64,000 nt of DNA, from positions 31,433,501 through 31,497,500 of the forward strand of contig JAZHRO010000056.1 of assembly GCA_037157565.1 (NCBI GenBank). The letters run 5' to 3'. The stretch is from Thalassia testudinum (taxonomy: Eukaryota; Streptophyta; Magnoliopsida; Alismatales; Hydrocharitaceae). The notes below the pieces were generated by a model. That model had not been told where the DNA came from and ran no database searches. It saw only the letters and a list, made by a program, of their open reading frames with translations. This document shows, in pieces, positions 24,157 through 34,600 of this stretch (positions are counted from its first letter, which is position 1; each line of letters begins with the position of its first letter). The position numbers and the translations under genes are program-made.

Positions 24157-24187
<31 letters not shown>

Positions 24188-24379
24188 GCTCGCTTTTCAC
24201 CCACGTCTTCTTGCAAGCAAAAACCCATCATTTCCAAGACATTAAGTGACAAGAAGAATCTGGTTTTCTTTCCTCCTTGAGATCGACACTCGGACTCATG
24301 TCCATTTCTTCATTTAAAATCGACGTTGCGAGCGCAAGCTATAATGACCCTTTTGAACATACGCGTCTTACCCACGTCA
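22954..24379 (+). repeat. 3' LTR of element B (1426 bp)
   Basis: It starts TGATAAC and ends CACGTCA at 24379, the same ends as the LTR of A. It keeps U3 inverted repeats (CTCTCAGCCGTCGATC region near 23338; CAGCCGTCTGATC near 23646), TATATAAA at 23825 and a CT microsatellite at about 24150-24190. Its right flank CTTGG (24380-24384) is the predicted target duplication in the pol of D. Confidence 0.88.
23825..23832 (+). promoter_or_regulatory. TATA box of the B LTR
   Basis: TATATAAA in the context GCCTATATAAAC, aligned with the TATTTAAA of A. Confidence 0.65.
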
Positions 24380-27306
24380 CTTGGGTAACTCGATCACGGA
24401 GGATTTCAAATGCTTGAGTGCATTCCTTGGAGATTTCGAAAGGTACATCCTTAGATAGCAGAGTGGTCAGGGGATGCGCGATATTTGAGAAATTAGGATT
24501 GAGTCGGTGGTAAAAGTCGATGTGACCCAGAAAAGATCGGATGTCCTTAATCGAGCTAGGAATAGGGAGTTTAGAAATCATGTTCACCTTGGCTCGATCA
24601 ACTTGGATGCCTTTTTTTGAAATGAGATGTCCTAGGAGAATTCTTTCAGGCACCATGAAATGGCTGTTTTCCCAGGAAAGAACTAGATTCACGTCAATGG
24701 ACCGCTTGAGGATTTGGACCAAGTGCAGGAGGCAATCATCAAATGATTCTCCAAATACTGAAAAGTCATCCGTGAAGACTTCCAGATAATCACCTACCAT
24801 ATTTGAGAATATGGCAAGCATGCACCACTGAAAAGTTGCGGGTGCATGCAGAGGCCAAACAGCATCCTTTGGAACACGTACGTCCCAAAGGGGCAGGTGA
24901 AAGTGGTCTTTTCTTAGTCCTCAGGATGGATTGTCACCTCGTTATAACTGGAGTACCCATCCAAAAAGCAGAAGAACCTATTTCCCTCTAGTTTCTCGAG
25001 GATCTGATTAATAAACGGTAGTGGGAAATGATCCTTCTTTGTGGAAGGTATTGAGTCTTCTGTAATCAATGCAGACTCTACATGAATTCGCCACATGGGT
25101 CGGTATGATTTCTCCGATTTTAGTCGTGATCATGATTAGTCTTGCCTTCTTAGGCACAACCTGGATTGGAGTCACCCACCGACTGTCGGAGATCGGGTAG
25201 ATGATCCCTGCATCTAACCACTTGATAACTCTTTTTCAACGACCTCCTACAGATTAGGATTCAGACGTCTCTGCATTTCACCGGAAGGTCATGTGCCCTC
25301 TACAGCATAGATACGGTGTGTACAGTAGGAAGGGCTGATACTAGTCAAACCATCGAGAGTCCATCTAATGTCTCTATGATGTTGCTGGAGAATAGTAATC
25401 AGACAGGACTCCTGATCAAGTGTGAGTCTGGGGTTGATAATCACAGGAAACGTCTTATTGGAACCCAAAAAGACGTACTTCAGATGGTCGGGAAGAGGCT
25501 TGAGTTCCAGGACAGGGTTATCAGCAACAACAGGTGGTTCAAAGTGTGAATCAGTAGCAAGGGAAGGAGTTATGGGTGTGTCTAAGTCAAGTTCGGATTC
25601 CTTTGATTGTGGGTTTTGATCCTCTTCTGGTTGATCAGAAGTCGTCAGGTTTTTCTCAATATACGGATCATTAACCACAGCCTTGATGTCACATATCTGT
25701 TCTATAACACCGCAATTAATCCCTTGTTGGGCCTTAAAGATGGCAATCTTTAATGTTTGTCTTCTGAATTTTAGTTCAATTTGGCCCTCCGCACAATTTA
25801 TGTTATCCCTAACAGTGGCCAGAAAGGGTCTCCCTAGTATAATTGGTGTATCCCTCAGGTTTTCTGGAGCATCCATATCCAAGACTACGAAGTCCACTAG
25901 GAAATAGAAATTTCATACCCTAATAATGACATCCTCAAGAACTCCTTTAGGTGATTTAATAGATCAATCATCCAACTGTAATGCCACCTCTATCAGTTTG
26001 AGCTCAGATTCCTCAAGGTGGTCAAGTAGGGATGCAGGTACTAGGTTAATGGAGGCTCCTAGATCTAATAAAGCTCTATCAAATTGGGTATAACCAATGG
26101 TATAGGAAAGCAGGGGAGTACCTAGGTCTTTTGCCTTAGGTGGGAGTTTGCCCAAAATTATAGAGCTGGCTTGCTCTGACAGTATGATTGGACTCCCACT
26201 TTTGGTTCACGACTTATGCTTGGGTGTACACATGTCTTTCGAAAATCTTGCGTAAGCCTGTACGTGGCAGATTGCATCCATCGAGGGGATGTTCATTTGG
26301 ACCTGCTCAAAGAGCTTCACCAGATCCTCCTCAAGAGCCATGGGGTTGGTTGTCCTCTTTCTCTTGATCAAGGCCTTAGGAAATGGAACCTTGGATGATT
26401 CCTCAAGAATAGGTCAAGGTTCTTGATCAGGGATAGGGGTATCCTGGATAACTATCCTAGGGCTTGGGTTAGCACTACCAGCCTGAAAGTGGCTTGGGTA
26501 GGGTGGGTCTTGTGTTGCTTTGCCACTACAGGTTGTAACAGAATTCAGTCCTGCCTAGTTTTGGTTTGGAGTTGGTAAAATAGGTGGCTGCTGCTGATAT
26601 CCCGCATATGATGTTGAAGCTTCCATCCCGTCAGGTGATGTAGTAGAAGGGGCCTGATAAATCATGTGGGCTTGGCCTGGATTTGGGTTCATAATGCACC
26701 TCTAGTTCAGCACGTTATTCAAATTTGGCAGAGGTTGCGAAAGAAGTGTGCCAGGTTGGCGGGAATTCGCCATCTGGGTGAGTTGATTGTGAACCTTTGT
26801 GATCTCATCCTTGTGTTATTTTTGAATAGCCGCATTAGTCTTCTGAATGTCAGCCATGGTCTAAAGAATGAGAGTCATTTGGTTTGTTTGACTTGGCCCA
26901 GATTGATAGGTGGGGTTGGGCTGAGGCTGAGGTAGCTAATATGGATGAGCAGCTTGTGGACGGGGTTGATATGGTGGTCTTTGATTATTTCTTGCGCAAA
27001 AAAATTTGGGATGATTCTGCCATCCAGGGTTATAGGTGTTAGAGAATGGGTCATTCTGGATGGTGTTGAGGTTCTCGTAGGTCTGAGGAACCTCAGAAAA
27101 GTCAAAGTACAAGGGTTCAGAGTTCCCCCAGCTAGAGTAGGTCAGATCGGAGTTTCCTCCGGTCCTAGAGTCAGACGGGGGTGGATATAGGTCCATCCCT
27201 TGAGAAGATCGGTGATAGATGTTGTGCACAGCTTCCCTCCCAGAAGGTAGCTGTGCAAACGGGTTTTTCGTAGAGGTGGTTCACTGCAGATGTCAAGTCA
27301 GCTCGT
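24380..27306 (-). pseudogene. gag-pol: Gag tail, protease and part of RT of element D
   Basis: Read leftwards on the minus strand: Gag tail with many Pro, Asn and Gln (27229-26936), protease FDRALLDLGASINLVP (within 26155-25964), the protease-RT linker (25897-25289), RT beginning (25096-24914) and the RT catalytic region (24821-24380). The motif here is FTDDFSVFG, with Thr for Met next to the two Asp. The pieces use more than one frame, so there are frameshifts as well as stops. The coding sequence ends in LRDRVTQ exactly at the end of the B LTR. It is a dead copy and clearly more decayed than A or C. Confidence 0.85.
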
Positions 27307-28275
27307 TGACAGATGCCATTGTCGTGCATTTTGAAAGTCATCTGAATTGTAGTACAGTCGTGCAAAAAAGTTTGTCAAAAATTAAGTTTGTAAAAATACC
27401 AAGACTTGAGTCTTGGTCATTCATCTTTGGGAGGCATTTGTTTTACTTTTGAAGTCGATTTTTTGCCACTCTGCTTTGTTTACAAATGCATGCTAGTTTC
27501 TAATCTCCTAATTAAGATTTCACCACTTCTGTTATGGACTCGAATTACGTGAGCATGTGTTAAGTAAATCACAAAGGTGAACATGTGAGCTTTTGTGTGC
27601 ACGATTCTAGTGAGGTGGGGACTATTTACGGAGAAAGCGTCTATCGTTAGATTTTCAATATTCTTAGGAAACGACATGCTTGTTGCGGACTGGATAGATA
27701 ATTGAAAAACAAGCGGTTTGAATCACGTAAATATAATAGCAATCAATAAGCTCATCGTGATTTCACAACATGGAGACATATATATATAAGCATTTTTCAT
27801 TCATTCAGTGGGAGAGTTGTTTGCAACAAAAACTATAGAGGAAAGCTTGTACAGAAATGATTGGAATTTAAATCTAGCTACCAGAAAATGACTGCATACA
27901 AGAATCAATGGGGGGATTTTGCATGCATCATTGGGGGAGAATAAAGACTATTCTACTAAGTAGTAATAAAAACTAGCAAAACTACGAAGAGCGTAAACTA
28001 AATCTAGCAGAACGAAAGGGCATTCAGGGGTGGTCCCTGAAGCCCTTGGAGTGGTCGGGAGGAGAATGAGGGGCGGCCAATGTAGCTTAGGTTGACCCTT
28101 GGAGAGAGGGAGGATTGATCCAGCATCCCGGCATGATGTCCTCCATGGTGGTGGTGAGCTCATGAAGGTGGAGTGGCTAGCCTAAGTGAAGGTGGGCGTG
28201 CATGGAGCTAATGAGGTGAGTGGTGCCAATGTAAGCCAAGGAATGTGAATGGGTGCACTTGGCCGCCCATGGGGT

Positions 28276-28284
28276 CCTTTTATA
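28276..28284 (-). promoter_or_regulatory. TATA box of the E 3' LTR
   Basis: TATAAAAGG on the minus strand. The 5' LTR has TATAAAAAGA at the matching place (40085-40094). Confidence 0.65.
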
Positions 28285-28589
28285 GACTCAAGGGCTTCTC
28301 TATAGAAAGGTGTGGAACTCTCTAGAGAGAGTCCAAGAGTGGCTAGCCATGACAGGATAGAGGTAGTTTTTGAGATCCAAAAAATGCGGATCTCAATTTG
28401 AATGCCTCTTGGTTACTAAATTTGGCAACCAAGAGGTGGTGCCACTTCAAGATCTAGAGAACTCTAGAGAAGTGTGTGTGCATGAATGGGTGTGTGTGTG
28501 TGTTTGTGTGGTCATGCTCTAGGTGTCCAAGAGGTTTTGGTTAGGTCCTAAGGGGTTTAAGTAGGTGCATGTCCTGAATTAGGGTTACA

Positions 28590-29230
28590 ACCGTAATTGA
28601 TAAGGGAAAAATGCAATTAAACTTAGCATAAGTTTAATTGAATTAGTGTGAACCAAATTGAGAGTGAAATAACTCAATTAGGTTGGGTTTAGGTCAATTG
28701 GACTCTCACCAAGTCCAATTGAACTTGTGTGGGTTGAGATCTAAGCACAATTGGACTCAATGAGTCCAATTGACTTAGGTGAAGGTAATTGACTTTGATC
28801 TAAGTCAATTGGGTTTGGTGAGGAGCTAATTAGACCCTTAGGTAGGTCTAGAGGTGATGTACTAGGGTTAGAACACCTTAATTTAGGTTACTATGGGGTT
28901 GGGATTAGGTTTAGGGAGCTAGAGATCCATGATCAGGACTTGAATCTCAAAATAGGGATTGGAGATCGGTACCAGACGTCCAAAAAAGTGATCAGGCGAC
29001 TTATACAAAAAAATCAGAAGTCCAAACCTCAGTTTTGGACATCCAATCTAAGTCAAGGGGAAATTAAGGTTTTGTTTTGGGTATTCTACAAAAATTGGAC
29101 ATTTGACAAAGCATCTGGGTGTCCAATAACACTACAGAAGTGGTTTTGAGGTGTGCGGGAGATGGCTAAGGGTCCTGGATGTCCTATAACTTATCTGGAC
29201 ATTGAGATAAGGGCTGGAACTAGGGTTTTA
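28590..29230 (-). repeat. Palindromic word cluster in U3 of the E 3' LTR
   Basis: Words of the form GTCCAATTGAC, TCAATTGGACTC and AATTGACTT recur at irregular spacing between 28590 and 28830, often as inverted pairs (ACTCAATGAGT lies between two). A second group (GACGTCC, GGACATCC, GGATGTCC, GGACATT) spans about 28970-29215. The 5' LTR has the same groups at about 40400-40590 and 40735-40975. Confidence 0.7.
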
Positions 29231-29664
29231 GGGCTTCCTAGGGTGTTGTGACTTAATCTAAGGGTGGCTAAGGCTTGGGGGAAGTCTCTAGGCTATCCTA
29301 GGGCTAGGATGGACCTAAGCTCTTCATATTTTACTACTTTATTCCTACTTAATAGAATAGAAAACCTTTAACTCCTTTGCATTATTATTCCTACATCTAA
29401 ACTAAGCCTTCTGCTCCAGCTCTGCTGCAACTTGTGTTCTTCCTGATCCAGCTTCAGATCCTGCTCCAGATCCATCTCCTGATCAGCTTATTGCCAGCAA
29501 TTGACATAATGCACTTAATCAGCACATTATAACATTATTTCATGCATAGCTAAAGGAAAGCAGTAAAGATGTAGATAATGCATATGCATGCATGAATTAT
29601 CCTAACTTATGCTTGGTTCTAACTTAATCTAGGTCAATTAAGAGTTATGATTGGTGTGCAATCA

Positions 29665-29700
29665 TACCCCCATGCCTAAATCTTGCTAGTCCCTAGCAAA
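29665..29700 (-). other. Polypurine tract and hairpin before the 3' LTR of E
   Basis: On the minus strand: TTGCTAG, loop GGA, CTAGCAA (within 29682-29700), a few bases, then GGCATGGGGGTA (29676-29665) and the LTR start TGATT. The hairpin core equals that of A and B, although the LTRs are otherwise different. Confidence 0.85.
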
Positions 29701-31632
29701 TGCAAGACTAAATTATTTACAGAAGGATTCCTAAAGGATTCATTATTTTATCAAGTGTATGCATAGTGATTTTTCTCCTTTTTGTTTTCATCCCATGCTC
29801 TAGAAATCCGGACAATTATGAAAGTGCAGCTACGTAGCTTTTGCAATCAATTCGAGTGAAAAATTGATACACCTCTAAAGCCTGTACTTGACCCCTAGTA
29901 AAAATTCTAGCAGGATAGGAGGACTTCTTCCCTCAGGATATTCAAAATATTCTATGAATTCCACCCCAGCTTTAGGCTTAGGTAGAGAATCTCTGAGGGA
30001 AAAGATTATATATTTGGTGGCTCACTCTCACTTGGTGCTACATAGAGGCTAGTACTATAGAATCTAGATTTCCGGATTACTAAGTAAACTCAGAGAAAGA
30101 CGAGAAAAACTATGCTCTCTTTTGATTCCTTTGTATTCATTATCTCTTTCTCTTCTTTTTCTTTTCTTTCTTTTTCTTAGAGCTCACAACTTCACCAGAT
30201 TCACATATATGACCTGTATTTTGTGGTCTCACTAGGCATTAACACTTTAATTGAGTTCTCATAACCTTGACACTAAGTCGGAATTCCTCAACCAGTATTC
30301 GGGCGATCAGAAACACATGAAAAATAGGTTAAGGCTATATTTGGTGGTTCTCAAATTTATTTGGTGGTATTGTCTTAATGCAACTGAACTAAATATTCAC
30401 TCTCTTTTTTTTGCTTTTTGTTCTTTTTCTATTTTTTTTCTCAATTTTTCTTTCTTTTCATAATTTTTTTTTTCAACATAATGCATCCATGAACTTTATT
30501 GAGGAGGCATTGTTAGGGATTGGTGGTACTCAAGAGACATTGGGTGGCTTATTTGGTGGAAGTGCCTACTCACAACACTAAGAAAGACGGATAGGACGGT
30601 GTATTTCTAACCTTGGCATCAATACCCTCCTTCAGCCGAGGATTCCATAAAGAATGGTCGTAACCATCCACCTTAGCCCTAATTTTATGAAAACTCGCTC
30701 TCCACGTATTTGTCTCATTCGGTGGCTCTCAAAATTCACTTAAAAATGTATACGCAGGAACCGAGAGTGGAAACCATGCCTAATCTCTGAGCATCATCAC
30801 CTAATTATCGAGGATTCTGGATTCCTTGCACTAATCTTAGAGCACCAGTACACTCTACTCTCATCTCACACTATTTGGTGGATTTTTGGAAGAAAATCTG
30901 CCTGACTCCCAAAACACTATCCGGGCGTTCAGGAAAAGAAGCACTGCTTCTTCTCGATAGATTAAAGACGTTTATCAGCCTTCATCGTGAATCCACTGCA
31001 AATTCTACGTGTGTGTGAAAAATTACACTGAATTCCAGATTACAGGAATCAACGAGAGGATAAAATCCCTAATTCATTCTCTTAATAAAATAATCTTATT
31101 CATGAATGCAATATGTATATATGCTATAAACAAGTAACCCCGTATAATTTGTACTTCATAAAATTTCCCTTTCAGGTTACATTAATCTTGACCATAAATT
31201 TAGAACAAGAGGTGAGTGGGTGAATCGGAAGTGGCTGTTGCAGACGATTTCTAGCTCCAATGAGAGCATTGGAGGTGGAGTCGATTGTTCTTTTATTTAG
31301 GGTTCTAAAGTACATTTTACCTGCAGCTCCAGGATTTTTCCTAAATGTTGGCATAAAAATTTTTAGTTTTGTTGTATCTACCCCCCCCATGCATGAATAC
31401 AAAAGAAAATAAATACTGCAGGGAGAGAATGGGAAGAAATCACCTGTAATTGCTCTTGAAAGTATACATTCAGCATCAACCAACCTGTCAGTATGCAATA
31501 TACAGAAAGAAAATATGCTAACAGAAAAATTTGCTATGTATAAAAATGGTTATGTACAAATGATGGTGGAATGTGGGGTAAATGGTGTCTATATGTGTTG
31601 AGTTTAGTGCCTCCAGCTGGGTGAGAACTCAA
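29701..31632 (-). other. Non-coding 3' region of element E
   Basis: The region lies between pol and the hairpin. It has the first purine tract (minus strand GCATGGGGGGGGTA, 31379-31392), a post-pol CCCAGCTGGAGGC motif (about 31609-31622) and a scattered repeat ATTTGGTGG in plus-strand reading (30012, 30339, 30359, 30551, 30873, and ATTCGGTGG near 30717). There is no convincing reading frame and no envelope-like protein. Confidence 0.7.
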
Positions 31633-34600
31633 TCACACATCCTCAATAAGATGGACAATCTCGTCTGGTGGAGGAGGTTCCTGGGCCAAGAGTGGCTTGA
31701 GGTGCTGGCCATTTACCATAGATATATGGCCAGATTTTGGGTCCTAGATTTGGACTACCCCATTAGGATATGGATGGATCACAATATATGGGCCAATCCA
31801 CTTGGACTTGAGCTTCCCTACGAACAGCTTCAGCCGTGAATCAAACAACCACACTCGCTGGTTGGGCGTGAATGCTTTCCTCCAAATGTGGCGGTCTTGA
31901 AAGACCTTGGTCTTGTCCTAGTATATTAATGCATTCTCATAGGTCTCCTGCCGGATCTCTTCTAATTCGCTGAGCTGGAGTTTCCATTCTTGACCTGCCG
32001 CATCAAGGTTGAGGTTACATTTTCGCACCGCCCAAAAGGCGTAGTGTTCCAACTCTACCGGAAGGTGACAGGCCTTGCCATATACGATGCGATATATGGT
32101 GACATTCCGAGTGGGGCCTTGTATGCGGTCCAATATGCCCAGAGTGCATTGATTAATTTGTCAGATCAGTCCTTCCTATCTAGTCTAACCGTCTTCTAGA
32201 GAATCAGCTTGATCTGATGGTTAGACACTTCAGCCTGCCCATTGGTCTGCGGGTGATATGGGGTGGCTATATGGTGATGTACCCTGTATTTCTTTAATAA
32301 CAACTTGAAATGGGCGTGAATGAACTGGCTTCCCCCGTCGCTAATCAGGGCGTGGGGTATCCCGAATCTCGCAAAGATGTTCTGCCATACGAAAGAATGA
32401 CGGTCTTATGGTCAGCCCGTCTCGCTGGGATGGCCTCAACCCACTTCGAGGCAAAGTCAATGGCTAACAATAAGTACTCGAAGCCATACAAGTTCGGAAA
32501 AGGGCCCATAAAATCGATGCCCCAGACGTCGAACACTTCTACGACCATGATGGGTTGGAGTGGCATCATGTCTCTCCTGGTCATAGAACCAACCGACTGG
32601 CATCATTTATAGTGTTGGGCGTATTCGTGTGTATCTTTGAAGATGGTTGGCCAGAAAAATCCCGACTGCAAAATTTTTGCAGCGATTTTCTGTCTCGAGA
32701 AATGGCCACCACAAGCATTGTTGTGGAAAAAAGATAACAAACTGGGGATTTCAGAATCTGGGCTACATCTACAAATAATCTGATCTACTCCAATGCGGAA
32801 GAGTAGTGGGTCATCCCAGAGGTAGTATTTGGCTTCGACAGTGAATTTGAGTTTCTCGTCCTTGGATAGGTTCACGAGAATTTTGCCTGTGGCAAGGTAG
32901 TTTGCGATATCTGCGTACCAGAGGAACTCAACGGAATGAACTGCCAAAAGAGATTCATCCGGAAATTGCTTGTGGATAGGCAGGGAATAAGGAATGTGGT
33001 ATGGGTCCAAGCTGGATAGGTGATCCGCCACAACATTCTGTTTTATGACTTTGTCGTGGATTTCGATGTTAAATTCCTACAATAGAAGGATCCATCTAAT
33101 GAGTCGTGATTTGGCATCCTTCTTTGCCAACAAATGCTGGACGGCGGAGTGGTCAGAGAAAATGATGACCTTGGACCCTAATAAGCATGATCTGAATTTC
33201 TCCAACCCGAATACTACTACTAGTAGTTCTTTTTCCATAATAGTATAATTGCGCTGAGCCTCATTTAGCATCTTGCTAACATAGTATATGATGAAGGGTT
33301 GTTTCTCTCAACGCTGGCCTAAAACAGCACCGATGGCAAAATCAGATGCATCGCACATCATTTCGAAATCAAGCGACCAGTCGGGTGGTTGGAGAATCGA
33401 GGAATCGGAGACAGCGCTTCATAATGTCTTGAAGGAGCTGAGACATGAGGTGTCGAATTCAAATGGGACATCGGTAATCAGGAGATTCATCAAAGGCTGC
33501 GCAATTTTTGAGAAATCGTGTATAAATCTTCGATAGAAGCCAACGTGACCCAAGAATGATCTGATCTACTTGACCGAGCTAGGTAGCGATAAGTGGGAAA
33601 AATTCTTGGATTTAGCTCGGTCGACCTCGAGTCCATTTTTGGAGATCCTGTGCCCTAGTACTATGCCATCCCTCACCAAGAAATGGCTTTTCTCCAAAGA
33701 TAGTACTAGGTTTACCTCAATACACCATTTCAGGATCTTGGTGAGGTTATCAAGACAAGGTGCAAAATCATCTCCGAAAATGGAGAAGTTATCCATGAAT
33801 ACCTCCACATAGTCCCCAATCATGTCAGAGAAGATGGCCATCATACAACGGTGAAATGTCGCTTGTGTGTTGTAGAGGCCAAAGGGCATCGGCTTAAAAG
33901 CGAATGTTCCAAAGGGGCATGTGAATGTGGTCTTGTCTTGATCTTTAAGGCTAATCGCTACCTGATTATGCCTGGAGTATCCATCCAGAAAGTAGAAGAA
34001 ACTACGTTCGGCTAACTGTTCCAAGATCTAATCAATGAATGGCAAAGGAAAGTGATCCTTCTAGGTAGCCGTGTTCAGTTTCCTATAATCAATGCAGACC
34101 TGCCAGGATGTCACAGTGCAGGTCGGGATGGATCCGCCCTTACCATTCTTCCTGACGGTGAGTCCTGCTTTCTTTGGCACTATCTGGATCGGATTCACCC
34201 ACTGGCTGTCTAAGATTGTATATACAATACCTGCATCCAGCCATTTGATGATCTCCTTCTTAACAACCTCTAGCATATTCGGGTTAAGCCATCTTTGACG
34301 TTGTCTTGAAGGTTTCACCCCCTCATCCGTGTAAATGTGATGGGTGCAATACAAGTGGCGAATACCGCGGAGATCAGCAATACTCCACCTAATAGTAGCC
34401 CTATGGTCTTGAAGCATAGAAATCAATTGATGCCCCTATTCTTAGGTTAAGTGGGCATTGATAATGACTGGGCATGTCTCACTTTCGCCCAAGAACACAT
34501 ACTTGAGTGAGTCAGGTAAGGGCTTCAATTCAATCACGGGTAGGTCAGAGTCAGAAATGAGAGTGGGAGGAGCAGAATTGAGGGTGGGAATCTACTGATC

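Larger units (their letters stand above)
6763..24379 (+). mobile_element. Element B: Athila-type element, split by A and C
   Basis: Its parts are a gag piece (6763-6946), the insertion of C (6947-17627), then gag-pol (17628-21592), a 3' region, a polypurine tract and a 3' LTR ending at 24379. The gag sequence reads through the C insertion once the TCTTC duplication is removed, as the homologous stretch near base 80-95 of A shows. Everything upstream of its mid-gag is beyond the A insertion, off-window. The right flank is pol of element D in the opposite orientation. Confidence 0.92.
27307..29664 (-). repeat. 3' LTR of element E (2358 bp)
   Basis: On the minus strand it begins TGATTGCACACC at 29664, right after the polypurine tract, and ends CATCTGTCA at 27307. 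TATAAAAGG is at 28276-28284. Upstream of it are CAATTG-centred words (about 28590-28830) and GGACRTCC-like words (about 28970-29215). Confidence 0.9.

Noticed and set aside
31172..31498. 108-codon minus-strand frame after the pol of E as an envelope-like protein
   Set aside because: It runs through the first purine tract, has no signal or membrane segment, and has no counterpart after pol in A, B or C.
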